A stretch of 55,759 nucleotides of DNA from Bacteroidales bacterium (GTDB taxonomy: Bacteria > Bacteroidota > Bacteroidia > Bacteroidales > UBA10428). The notes under the pieces were generated by a model that worked only from the letters and a program-made list of their open reading frames with translations, made no database searches and was not told where the DNA came from. The stretch covers positions 1 to 55,759 of the forward strand of contig JAFGGU010000101.1 of the NCBI GenBank assembly GCA_016930375.1, read 5' to 3'. Shown piece by piece: positions 16,297 through 24,830 of the stretch. A program made the translations under genes and the position numbers. Position 1 is the first letter of the stretch. Every line of letters starts with the position of its first letter.

Positions 16297-17322
16297 ATGC
16301 CTGAAAAAATAAACATTTTTGGTTTTACAATGCAAGAGATCCGGGAGATTTCAGACAAACATGGCTTTCCTGCCTATACATCCGGACAGATTGCCGACTG
16401 GCTTTATAAGAAAGGGGCCAAATCCTTTGAGGAGATGTCAAATCTGCCCAAGGTCACCCGGCAGCTTCTTGTTGAAGAATGTTTTATCGGTATCGCTGGC
16501 CCTTCCGATGTGCAGGTTTCAGAGGACGGAACCAGGAAGTACCTCTTTCCGGTAAAAAACGACAAGTATATTGAAGCAGTTTTTATACCGGAAACCAACC
16601 GTTCAACCCTTTGCATTTCATCACAGGTGGGGTGCAAAATGGGCTGTTCATTTTGTATGACAGGGAAGCAAGGTTTTCATGGCAATCTTTCTTCCGGAGA
16701 AATTCTTAACCAGGTTTATTCGCTGCCTGAAAAAGACAGCCTTACCAACTACGTATTTATGGGTATGGGCGAACCGCTAGCCAATACCGAGAATCTGCTG
16801 AAAAGCCTGGAAGTTATGACTTCATCCTATGGCTTGGGAATCAGTCCCTCCCGGATCACGGTATCAACCATCGGCATCATTCCGGGTCTTGATAAAATAC
16901 TGAACCAGAGCCGTTGTCACCTGGCTGTAAGTCTGCACACCCCATTTGAATCGGAAAGATCACAAATGATGCCGGTTGAAAAGGTTTTTCCCATAAAACG
17001 GGTGGTGGATTTCCTCAAACAGAATAGCCAGGACAGACAACGAAGGATATCTTTTGAATACATCATGTTCAGGGGAATCAATGACACACCAAAGCATATT
17101 AACGGACTAACGAGACTGTTGAATGGTCTGCGCTGCCGGATCAACCTGATCCGTTATCATCCGATCCCCGGAGTTCCTTATGAATCATCGGATGAAGAAA
17201 CCATCCATTGGTTTAAGACCAGGTTGAACGAGAAAGGATTGCTGACTACGATCAGGGCATCCCGTGGTAAGGATATTTTTGCTGCCTGTGGTATGTTATC
17301 CACTGCAAAGCAACAAGCCTGA
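16297..17322 (+). CDS. rlmN: 23S rRNA (adenine-C2)-methyltransferase / tRNA A37 methyltransferase (RlmN)
   Basis: 341 aa radical-SAM enzyme that makes 2-methyladenosine at 23S rRNA A2503 and in some tRNAs. The N-terminal HhH-like domain is at 1-60 (QIADWLYKKGAKSFEEMSNL). The radical SAM cluster cysteines are Cys113, Cys117 and Cys120 in CKMGCSFC, followed by TGKQGF and the GMGEP motif. The C-terminal IRASRGKDIFAACG carries the second, methyl-carrying Cys. Cytoplasmic. It is 10 bp downstream of the secreted protease and may share its transcript without a shared function. Confidence 0.95.
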   Translation: MPEKINIFGFTMQEIREISDKHGFPAYTSGQIADWLYKKGAKSFEEMSNLPKVTRQLLVEECFIGIAGPSDVQVSEDGTRKYLFPVKNDKYIEAVFIPETNRSTLCISSQVGCKMGCSFCMTGKQGFHGNLSSGEILNQVYSLPEKDSLTNYVFMGMGEPLANTENLLKSLEVMTSSYGLGISPSRITVSTIGIIPGLDKILNQSRCHLAVSLHTPFESERSQMMPVEKVFPIKRVVDFLKQNSQDRQRRISFEYIMFRGINDTPKHINGLTRLLNGLRCRINLIRYHPIPGVPYESSDEETIHWFKTRLNEKGLLTTIRASRGKDIFAACGMLSTAKQQA

Positions 17323-17353
17323 AAAGTCGGTTTATGGTAAACTGTTGATTTCC

Positions 17354-18370
17354 CTATAGAGCAGCTGATCTCTTTTTTTCAAGAAGAGATACTGCTTCCT
17401 GTGTGTTGATCTTTTTCCCTTCACTATAAGCAACAACAAAAGCTTTCTTTATATTGCTTTCGATTCGTGTAGCTTCAGCTTCCTCAAGGGTTTTGTAACG
17501 TCCAATGGAATATTTGTACCAATCCTCTTCAAAGATCATATCAATAGGGATATCGCCTTTGTAAAAAATATTCAGGTATTCATCTGAGAGAGGCGCGGTA
17601 TGGGCAGCGATCTGGACCTTAAAAATAATTTCTTTGAAAACCGAAGAATCCACAACAGTCTCTGTATCCACAGTGGCGAATATATCGGTTGGAGGTTCAT
17701 GAACAATCGGATCTTTCATGATCTTCACGATTTCTTCAAGGCTTTTGTCATCCTCCCATCCGTAATTATATTCCACCGGATAATCCGTGCAAATCTGGAG
17801 CGATCTTCCCTGGTCGCGGACGGCCAGTTTTTCATACCCGATTGCGTCATTCATAATTTCAAGAGAATATTCATAGCGATCGCTTTCCGTGACCTGCATG
17901 TGTCTGATCAGGGCGCGATTCTGGTATTTCAGGGCTGAACCTTCATAATATTTTGCCTTTTCCATTCCCGATGCCCGGTGATTGATCCGATTCATTTTCT
18001 GCCAAAAATTCTTATTTTTTTCATAAAAAACAGAAAATGCCAGATTATAGGCTGTTTTATAGGTTTCAGAACTTTCGAAAAGTTTCTTCAATGCGCTATT
18101 ATAGGCAGAAGAATATCTTTCCTTTTTTTCCAGATCAGTCAGGGCAGTATACTGATTGTTGGCCTCCTGGAGCAGTATATCAGCATCGTTAAGCAGATTG
18201 GCAGCCCTTTCGAGTTTCTTCATATCCAATGCGTCCAACTTTACATTCAGTTCAGATGTAAACCGTTTGGAGTTTTCCTGTGAATGGCCTGCTCCGCCTG
18301 TGATAACTAATAAGTATAAAGTGAAAAAGCAAATCTTCCTTAAGGATGATCGTATAAATCCATCTTTCAT
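17354..18370 (-). CDS. Exported protein with C-terminal SPOR-like domain
   Basis: 338 aa from the ATG at 18370; a TTG four codons upstream is less likely. It has a signal peptide (ICFFTLYLLVITGGAGHSQ). The middle, about 35-215, is all-helical with coiled-coil character (LERAANLLNDADILLQEANNQY). The C-terminus, about 255-335, looks like a SPOR fold: FKVQIAAHTAPLS, then YKYSIGRYKTLEEAEAT and AFVVAYSEGKKI, the two-repeat pattern that binds denuded peptidoglycan. A cell-wall or division role is inferred from that. It is followed convergently by rlmN with 31 bp between stops. Confidence 0.7.
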   Translation of the reverse strand: MKDGFIRSSLRKICFFTLYLLVITGGAGHSQENSKRFTSELNVKLDALDMKKLERAANLLNDADILLQEANNQYTALTDLEKKERYSSAYNSALKKLFESSETYKTAYNLAFSVFYEKNKNFWQKMNRINHRASGMEKAKYYEGSALKYQNRALIRHMQVTESDRYEYSLEIMNDAIGYEKLAVRDQGRSLQICTDYPVEYNYGWEDDKSLEEIVKIMKDPIVHEPPTDIFATVDTETVVDSSVFKEIIFKVQIAAHTAPLSDEYLNIFYKGDIPIDMIFEEDWYKYSIGRYKTLEEAEATRIESNIKKAFVVAYSEGKKINTQEAVSLLEKKRSAAL

Positions 18371-18416
18371 ATCCGGAGTCAAATTTGATCAGTAAACAAA
18401 AGCACCAATAACCTTT

Positions 18417-18818
18417 TTAATCAGCCTGTTCAAGGAGCCATTTCTCAGCCTCCTTGATATCAGCAAAGATTTTTCCTCTTCCTCCCCGGTTGTATATAAC
18501 GGTTTCAGTAAATTTATTCATCTCCATCTGCTGATTCTGGGTGTCCACGAATGCGGCCGAAATGTTTCGCGGAGCCATTTCAACCATTTTCTCGCCAAGG
18601 ATGTACATATCAATGGCAGAGATATTATTTCTGAAGTTTTCAGTGATCAGTATCCTTTTGTAATTTTTGACCTCGCTTTCATCGAAAATCTCTTTCCAGA
18701 ACTGCACCGAAACTTCCAGGGAATCCTTTTCACCGGTAACATGAGCAAATAAATACTTGTCACGGTAATCATAGTGGATGACGTACGGCTTTTCTTCTTG
18801 CATAGGATTAGATTTCAT
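18417..18818 (-). CDS. Small STAS/SpoIIAA-like protein of unknown function
   Basis: 133 aa from the ATG at 18818. A longer reading to 18971 would run into the divergent kinase gene and adds a low-quality N-terminus; a start at 18803 (MQEEKPYV) is also possible. The protein has alternating strands and helices (YLFAHVTGEKDSLEVSVQFWKEIFDE, KRILITENFRNNISAIDMYILGEKMVEM, AAFVDT), then FADIKEAEKWLLEQ. This resembles the SpoIIAA-like/STAS-like family, whose members bind lipids or partner proteins. No transmembrane segment is present. A -7-like TAAATTTG lies just upstream (18835-18828). The function is unknown. Confidence 0.65.
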   Translation of the reverse strand: MKSNPMQEEKPYVIHYDYRDKYLFAHVTGEKDSLEVSVQFWKEIFDESEVKNYKRILITENFRNNISAIDMYILGEKMVEMAPRNISAAFVDTQNQQMEMNKFTETVIYNRGGRGKIFADIKEAEKWLLEQAD

Positions 18819-18899
18819 AGTGTTAATCAAATTTACAAAGAAATAAGAACAAATAAAACATTCACTTTCCATTGTACGCATTTTCCGGTCAATGAGTTG

Positions 18900-18931
18900 T
18901 TGTTTAAGGCAGGTAAATTTACTTACATTTG
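18900..18931 (+). promoter_or_regulatory. Bacteroidota promoter (TTG, 21 bp, TACATTTG)
   Basis: TTG at 18900-18902, a 21-bp spacer and a perfect TACATTTG at 18924-18931. It predicts transcription from about 18938 and a 20-nt leader for the kinase gene at 18959. Confidence 0.55.
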
Positions 18932-18958
18932 TACCGGGGCAATTTCTAATTCCTGCAA

Positions 18959-19924
18959 ATGAAAGCAGCATTAATCATATCCATTGTATTTCAGCTTGTT
19001 GCTGCTTTCATTGCGCTCGGACTTACCAGGCATACCAAGTATAATGTCAGTTGGATCCTTATCTCCACAGCATTCCTGTTGATTGCCGTCAGAGGGATTC
19101 TGGACCTTATTCCTTTCTATTACAAGGAGGTGCAATCTGAGATCTATCTTATTTACAGGGTCCTTGAGATCTTGATCGCCATTCTTCTGCTGGCAGGGGT
19201 GATCTTCATCAAACGTTTGTTCAATTTGCTCAAACGGATTGATGATTTTCGCACGGAATCCGAGAACAAGATCTTGCAGGCGATCATGCAGACCGAGGAA
19301 AAGGAACGGCGGCAACTGGCCAAGGATTTGCATGACGGCATTGGCCCTCTTTTATCCAACATCAAAATGTCGGTTTCGGCGCTTGATAAAACCCAGATCA
19401 CAGGTTTTAACAGGACTGTCATTGATAACATTTCCAGCCTGATCAACGAATCCATCACTTCCTTGAAATATACATCCAACAATCTTAGTCCCCATATCCT
19501 CGAAAGCTTTGGTCTCGCCAGCGCAATAAGTTCTTTCATTGAAAATATCAATCTGCTGGGCAAGATTGAAGTTACCTTTAGCAGCAATATTGAAAGTACG
19601 CGCTTCGACAGTCAGATTGAAACCAACCTTTACCGGATAATCTGTGAGCTTTTCCAGAATACCATCAAGCATGCCTCGGCAAATAATGTATCCCTGCTGA
19701 TCCATAACCATGAAAGCAAAATCATCATCCAGTATTTCGATGATGGTATCGGATTTGAACCGGAAGATTCAGGCATGATGAGTGGTATGGGCATTTCTAA
19801 TATGCATTCACGGCTTAAAGCCCTCCATGGGGATATCGAGTTTAAGCGGATAATGCCCAAGGGCATGATGACCAGCATTGTAATCAAAATGAAAACCAAA
19901 ACAGCTTTGCATGGAAAAGCTTAA
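18959..19924 (+). CDS. Membrane sensor histidine kinase, NarX/DesK (HisKA_3) type
   Basis: 321 aa. Three hydrophobic helices lie in the first 85 residues (about 3-22, 31-50, 66-86), with almost no periplasmic domain, so the signal is probably sensed in the membrane. A linker helix leads to the HisKA_3 domain with the phosphoacceptor His125 in RRQLAKDLHDGIGPLLSNIK. The HATPase has ELFQNTIKHA (N box), DDGIGFEPE (G1) and GMGISNMHSRL (G2). The response regulator gene overlaps its end by 14 bp, a standard coupled pair. The signal is unknown. Confidence 0.93.
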   Translation: MKAALIISIVFQLVAAFIALGLTRHTKYNVSWILISTAFLLIAVRGILDLIPFYYKEVQSEIYLIYRVLEILIAILLLAGVIFIKRLFNLLKRIDDFRTESENKILQAIMQTEEKERRQLAKDLHDGIGPLLSNIKMSVSALDKTQITGFNRTVIDNISSLINESITSLKYTSNNLSPHILESFGLASAISSFIENINLLGKIEVTFSSNIESTRFDSQIETNLYRIICELFQNTIKHASANNVSLLIHNHESKIIIQYFDDGIGFEPEDSGMMSGMGISNMHSRLKALHGDIEFKRIMPKGMMTSIVIKMKTKTALHGKA

Positions 19925-20555
19925 AATTATTATTGTTGATGATCATAAACTGTTCCGGGAAGGTCTTAAAATTCTTCTCAGTAACCTCGAAGAGGTCGAT
20001 GAAGTTTTAGAAGCTCCTGATGGTGAGGCTTTTCTGAGCATGCTTCCTGCCTGTCATCCCGACCTGGTACTTATGGATATTGAGATGCCCAGGATCAATG
20101 GTATTGAAGCCACCACCAGGGCTATTGAAAAGTTTCCCGAACTGAAGATTCTGGCTTTATCGATGTACAGTGATGAGGAATATTTTCAGAAAATGGTAGA
20201 TGCCGGGGTATGCGGATTTCTGCTTAAGAATTCGGAATTTTCCGAAGTAAAGAAGGCCATTAACGCGGTTGTGCAGGGCAATAATTACTTTACCGAGGAG
20301 ATATTATACAGGTTGGTCAACCGTTTCAAAACAAAACCGGCGCAAACTGAAACACCCGTTACGCTTTCTGATCGCGAGCTTGAAGTATTGCTACTGATCT
20401 GCAAAGGATTGTCCAACCAGGAAATTGCCGATCAGTTATTCATCAGCAAGCGTACCGTGGATCATCACCGCGCAAGTCTGCTCACCAAGACGGATACTAA
20501 AAATGCTGCCAGCCTGGTAATTTATGCCATTAAACATAAGATGATTGAGGTGTAG
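19911..20555 (+). CDS. NarL/LuxR-family response regulator
   Basis: 214 aa. The receiver domain has the acidic pair in IIIVDDHKLFREG, phosphoacceptor Asp56 in LVLMDIEMP and the conserved Lys in FLLKNSE. The LuxR helix-turn-helix is at about 148-205 (LSDRELEVLLLICKGLSNQEIADQLFISKRTVDHHRASL). Partner of the overlapping kinase. Targets are unknown; neighbouring genes are not obviously related. The 3' end is followed by a strong hairpin. Confidence 0.95.
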   Translation: MEKLKIIIVDDHKLFREGLKILLSNLEEVDEVLEAPDGEAFLSMLPACHPDLVLMDIEMPRINGIEATTRAIEKFPELKILALSMYSDEEYFQKMVDAGVCGFLLKNSEFSEVKKAINAVVQGNNYFTEEILYRLVNRFKTKPAQTETPVTLSDRELEVLLLICKGLSNQEIADQLFISKRTVDHHRASLLTKTDTKNAASLVIYAIKHKMIEV

Positions 20556-20562
20556 CAGGATT

Positions 20563-20597
20563 AACCCTTCAAGCGGTCTTCAGACCCTTGAAGGGTT
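20563..20597. terminator. Repeated hairpin element, copy 1
   Basis: AACCCTTCAAG (20563-20573) pairs with CTTGAAGGGTT (20587-20597); inside, GGTC pairs with GACC around TTCA, with C20574 bulged. It lies between the convergent response regulator (stop 20555) and the FAD oxidoreductase (stop 20604), so a two-way terminator role fits, although the T run is absent. The sequence, including loop and bulge, recurs nearly unchanged at 30530-30564. Confidence 0.75.
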
Positions 20598-20603
20598 CCC
20601 TGG

Positions 20604-23555
20604 TTAATGTTTCAAAGCGTTATACAATATCTCCACCGGGTGCAATGCCTGCACGCCGGTCCCGTCTAAAATCTGTTGCCGGCAACTGTTACCGGCAGCA
20701 CTGATAATGGTTCCGGGCTCTGCGTTGCGGACAGCAGGAAAAAGAACCATCTCCCCTATTTTCATGGAAAGCTCATAATGCCGCTTTTCATATCCGAAGG
20801 CACCTGCCATACCACAGCATCCTGATTTGATTTCTTCCACCGTGTAGTTAACCGGAATGGAAAGCATGGTTTTGGCAGCGGTTGTGGTTGCAATGGATTT
20901 TTGCTGGCAGTGTCCGTGCAATTTGATATGTGCCTTTTCCTCCGTAAATGCTTTACGGTCAATTCTGCCGGCGTTGAATTCAGAAGCGATGAACTCTTCA
21001 ATGGTCAGACAATGGCCTGATATTCTCCTGGCATCTTCCTGTAATTCCTTACTTACAAGGTCGGGGTATTCGTCCCTGAAAGAAAGGATAGCTGACGGTT
21101 CAATGCCGACCAAAATTCTGTTTTCATTCAGCAATTTTCTGAATATCCGGGTATTCTCCGATGCAATTTTTTGGGCTTTTCGCAACAGGCCTTTGGATAT
21201 GTAGGTTCTTCCGCTTTCCATTGCCGGTGAAAAGCTGACTGTGTAACCGAGCCGGGTGAGAAGTTTTACAGCCGCAATACCTTTTTCTGCATCGAGGTAA
21301 TCTGTGATTTCATCCAGAAAAAGGCATACTTCAGGTTTGTCTCCCGTTGCGGCAGAATTGCCGGCACTCAGATAACCATTCTGTTTCAGCCATGATTCGA
21401 GATTCTTCGGCGAAAGCAAAGGCAATTTTCGTTCCTGGGCAAATCCCAGTAACAGTTTAACAATACCCGAAATGATCCTGCTTGAAAAGAGGGTATTGTA
21501 TAATGCCGGAAAAAAGGAATTGATCTTGTGAATCCTGCCAATATGGGCGATCAGCCAGGAAGACATCAGCACACCCTTTTTATCATGATAATGCTGCATG
21601 AATTCCGCTTTCAGTTTTGCCATATCCACATTGGATGGGCATTCGGATTTGCATCCCTTGCATGAAAGACATAAATCCAACAGATCATAAACTGCTTCGA
21701 GCGACATGGAATTACCTTTCGCCGGGTTGGTCAGGTACTCCCGAAGGGCATTCGCCCTGGCGCGTGTGGTGGTCTGTTCATCACGGGTAGCCATATAACT
21801 GGGGCACATGGTACCACCCATCAGGGCTGATTTGCGGCAATCGCCTGAACCGTTGCATTGTTCAATATGTCGAAGCAAACCCTGTGTGGAAGAGTAATCA
21901 AAGACGGTTTCGAATTTCCGCTCCTTTGCTTTGAGATCATATCGCAATGAAGTATCCATGGCGGGGGTATCTGTTATTTTACCCCTGTTGAATATTCCCT
22001 GCGGATCCCAGGTCATTTTAACCTGCTTCATGAGTTCATAGTTGGCTTCACCTACAATGACGGGAATGAACTCACCCCTTAACCTGCCGTCTCCGTGCTC
22101 CCCGCTGAGGGAACCTCGGTATTTTTTAACAAGCAGGGCAACGTCAGTTGCCACCTTTCGGAATAATTCAACGCCTTTTGGATCCTTGAGGCTCAGTACA
22201 GGTCGCATATGCAGTTCTCCCGTACCTATGTGCGCATGAAATACACAATCAAGATTATACTCTGCAAGGAGGCTTTTTACATCCCTTATATAATCCGGCA
22301 TTAGATCAGGCCGGACAGCAGTATCTTCAACCAGGGAAACCGGTTTGGCATCTCCGGGGATGTTGGTCAGAACACCCAGTCCGGATTTTCGGAGAGCCCA
22401 CACTTTATTGATATCCGAACCCGTAACAAGGGGAAAATGATATCCCAGGCCGGCCTGTCTGAGATCTTTCTCAAGATTTTGTTGTATTTCCAGGATTTCA
22501 TCCATGGATTCCCGGGCGAATTCAACAATCAGAATAGCTCCCGGATCGCCCTGGACAAAGAACCTGTTCCGGCGTTGTTCAATGTTGGATTTCGTACAGT
22601 CCAGGATGGTCCTGTCCATCAGCTCAACAGCTCCGGGATTGTGCCGGAGACATATCAGGTTAGCCTGCAAGGATTCTTCGAGTGTCTGAAAGTGAACGCA
22701 AATAAGTCCCTTTTCCCTCGGAGGAACAGGCACCAGGTTTAATTTTATTTCAGTGATGAAGGCCAGTGTACCTTCAGATCCGGCCAGCAACCTGGAGAAA
22801 TTGAAGGGCAAACCATTGCCGGTAAATGGGTCGGAAGGAATGAGCAAATCAAGGGCGTAGCCTGTATTGCGTCGTTTTATGGCCGGATCCGGAAATTCCC
22901 TGATGATCTGGTCCCTGATTTCAGGCTTTGACAACATGTCATAGATGTTCCTGTAAAGTTTGCTTTCCAGGTTATTTTCCTCCAGTTTTCCTAAAAATGC
23001 CTGTTTGTCAAGGGCATTGAAAACTGCCGGCTCTCCGTCACTCAGCAACGCTTTCACCTCCAGAAGATGATCACGTGTACTGCCATATATCAGTGAATGC
23101 GAGCCGCACGCGTTGTTGCCGACCATGCCTCCGATCATGCAACGATTGGATGTGGAAGTTTCCGGACCGAAAAACAAGCCTTTTTCGGCCAGTTTCAGGT
23201 TCAGTTCATCGAGTACCACACCCGGTTGTACGCGCGCAAAACCATTTGAACTGTCGATTTCAAGAATCCGTGTGAAATACTTTGAGACGTCTACAACAAT
23301 TCCATTGCCAACTACCTGGCCGGCCAGGGATGTGCCGGCAGTTCTTGGTATCAGGGTTGTACCGTTATCGGAAGCAAAACGGATCAGCTTTTGGATGTCT
23401 TCAGGTATTGCCGGACGAGCGACAGCAAGAGGCAATTCTCTGTAGGCTGATGCATCCGTTGCATACAACAACCGGTTGGTCATATCGGTGTAAAGATCAC
23501 CCTGCATGGACTTGGCCAAATCATTCAAAGGACTCGTCTTAGTAATCGTTTTCAT
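20604..23555 (-). CDS. FAD-linked oxidase / Fe-S / cysteine-rich fusion (D-2-hydroxyacid dehydrogenase, YdiJ-like)
   Basis: 983 aa in three parts. The N-terminal FAD_binding_4 domain (about 40-270; PRTAGTSLAGQVVGNGIVVD, MVGNNACGSHSLIYGSTRDH) is followed by a FAD-oxidase C-terminal domain (about 280-540; HAHIGTGELHMRP, SGEHGDGRLRGEF). A two-cluster ferredoxin region sits near 566-640 (CNGSGDCRKS, MCPSYMATRDE, CLSCKGCKSECPSN). A GlpC-like cysteine-rich part ends the protein (GHCQQKS, SGCCGMAGAFGY near 913). Such proteins oxidise D-lactate or D-2-hydroxyglutarate and pass electrons to quinone or flavoprotein. The substrate cannot be fixed from sequence. A single gene just upstream of, and divergent from, the acid-forming operon. 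Confidence 0.9.
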   Translation of the reverse strand: MKTITKTSPLNDLAKSMQGDLYTDMTNRLLYATDASAYRELPLAVARPAIPEDIQKLIRFASDNGTTLIPRTAGTSLAGQVVGNGIVVDVSKYFTRILEIDSSNGFARVQPGVVLDELNLKLAEKGLFFGPETSTSNRCMIGGMVGNNACGSHSLIYGSTRDHLLEVKALLSDGEPAVFNALDKQAFLGKLEENNLESKLYRNIYDMLSKPEIRDQIIREFPDPAIKRRNTGYALDLLIPSDPFTGNGLPFNFSRLLAGSEGTLAFITEIKLNLVPVPPREKGLICVHFQTLEESLQANLICLRHNPGAVELMDRTILDCTKSNIEQRRNRFFVQGDPGAILIVEFARESMDEILEIQQNLEKDLRQAGLGYHFPLVTGSDINKVWALRKSGLGVLTNIPGDAKPVSLVEDTAVRPDLMPDYIRDVKSLLAEYNLDCVFHAHIGTGELHMRPVLSLKDPKGVELFRKVATDVALLVKKYRGSLSGEHGDGRLRGEFIPVIVGEANYELMKQVKMTWDPQGIFNRGKITDTPAMDTSLRYDLKAKERKFETVFDYSSTQGLLRHIEQCNGSGDCRKSALMGGTMCPSYMATRDEQTTTRARANALREYLTNPAKGNSMSLEAVYDLLDLCLSCKGCKSECPSNVDMAKLKAEFMQHYHDKKGVLMSSWLIAHIGRIHKINSFFPALYNTLFSSRIISGIVKLLLGFAQERKLPLLSPKNLESWLKQNGYLSAGNSAATGDKPEVCLFLDEITDYLDAEKGIAAVKLLTRLGYTVSFSPAMESGRTYISKGLLRKAQKIASENTRIFRKLLNENRILVGIEPSAILSFRDEYPDLVSKELQEDARRISGHCLTIEEFIASEFNAGRIDRKAFTEEKAHIKLHGHCQQKSIATTTAAKTMLSIPVNYTVEEIKSGCCGMAGAFGYEKRHYELSMKIGEMVLFPAVRNAEPGTIISAAGNSCRQQILDGTGVQALHPVEILYNALKH

Positions 23556-23749
23556 TATATCAGAACCTGCGGAAAATAGTGTTTTTTAGTACTGTAAAAC
23601 TAATGATTTAGCCCGTATTTTGCATCCTTTATCTGTAAACCTATGCTTGACTTTTATCACCATCTGTTTCAGAAAAAAGCAATAATTTCCAGCCCTGGGG
23701 AATGCGACCATAATTTATCATTCCTTTACGGTAGAAAAGGTTTTTTAGT

Positions 23750-23757
23750 TATCTTTA
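23750..23757 (+). promoter_or_regulatory. Probable -7 box (TATCTTTA) for the pta operon
   Basis: TATCTTTA matches TAnnTTTG at all but the last base and is 43 bp before the pta ATG. The rest of the gap 23556-23792 shows no riboswitch or terminator that I recognise. Confidence 0.35.
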
Positions 23758-23792
23758 GAGTCTGGTTAGACCAAATTAACACCTGATATACA

Positions 23793-24797
23793 ATGAATTT
23801 GATAGAGCAGATTAAAGAGAATGCGAAATTAAACCAGCAAAGAATTGTCCTTCCTGAAGGGTATGAAGAACGGACCATAAAAGCAGCCGACATTGTTCTG
23901 AAGGAAGGGATTGCCAGGGTAACCCTCCTTGGCAATATACAGGAAATAGAAGATCATGCAAATAAGCTAGGTCTGAAACATATCAGCAAGGCCACACTGA
24001 TCGATCCCCTGAAATCTGAAAAAAGAGAGGCTTACGCGGATATGATGGTTGATCTGCGTAAATCAAAGGGGCTGACAAAAGACGAAGCCTTAAAACTTTT
24101 ACAGAATCCTTTGTATTATGCAACCGTGATGATCAAGTACGGTGATGCAGATGGTGAGGTGGCCGGTGCGGACAATGCCACAGGCGATGTGTTAAGGCCG
24201 GCTTTCCAGTATGTTAAAACATTACCGGGCATCACCGTGGTATCCGGAGCATTTTTGATGTTTTTGAAAGACAAGGAATTTGGTGAGAACGGTCTGATGG
24301 TTTTCGCTGATTGTGCGGTGCACCCGAACCCCACTGACAAAGAACTTGCTGAAATTGCCGTTGCAACTGCGAAAACAACAAGGGCCCTGGCCCGCATCGA
24401 ACCGCGCATTGCCATGTTGAGCTTTTCCACCAAGGGTAGCGCCAGTCATGAACTGGTTGATAAAGTTGTCAGCGCCACTCGCATAGCTGCAGAAATGGAT
24501 CCTTCGTTACAGATTGACGGAGAATTACAGGCTGATGCAGCCATTGTTGAATCAATTGGGTTAAAGAAAGCCCCGGGCAGCAAAATTGCAGGTAAAGCAA
24601 ATGTGCTGATATTCCCGAATCTGGAATGTGGCAACATCGCATACAAGTTGGTTCAAAGACTGGGGCATGCTGAGGCAATCGGACCCGTTCTGCAGGGGAT
24701 GGCAGCTCCCATCAACGATCTTTCCAGGGGATGCTCAGTGAGCGATATTGTCGACCTGATCGCCATTACAGCCAACCAGGCTATCGGATCAAAGTGA
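23793..24797 (+). CDS. pta: Phosphate acetyltransferase
   Basis: 334 aa, the short Pta form without the N-terminal DRTGG/BioD-like domains. It interconverts acetyl-CoA plus phosphate with acetyl-phosphate plus CoA. Motifs: QRIVLPEGYEERTIKAA near the start, GDADGEVAGADNATGDVLRPAFQ, DCAVHPNPT, MLSFSTKGSASHE and VLIFPNLECGNIAYKLVQRL. Cytoplasmic. It is the first gene of a run of five on the plus strand with gaps of 10-44 bp, with ackA two genes on. Confidence 0.95.
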   Translation: MNLIEQIKENAKLNQQRIVLPEGYEERTIKAADIVLKEGIARVTLLGNIQEIEDHANKLGLKHISKATLIDPLKSEKREAYADMMVDLRKSKGLTKDEALKLLQNPLYYATVMIKYGDADGEVAGADNATGDVLRPAFQYVKTLPGITVVSGAFLMFLKDKEFGENGLMVFADCAVHPNPTDKELAEIAVATAKTTRALARIEPRIAMLSFSTKGSASHELVDKVVSATRIAAEMDPSLQIDGELQADAAIVESIGLKKAPGSKIAGKANVLIFPNLECGNIAYKLVQRLGHAEAIGPVLQGMAAPINDLSRGCSVSDIVDLIAITANQAIGSK

Positions 24798-24830
24798 ATT
24801 ACCTGTTTTTAACATTACAATATTCGGATT

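Noticed and set aside
18417..18971. 184-aa reading of the small STAS-like gene
   Set aside because: The extra N-terminus overlaps the divergent kinase gene and its promoter; the conserved part begins at 18818 or 18803.
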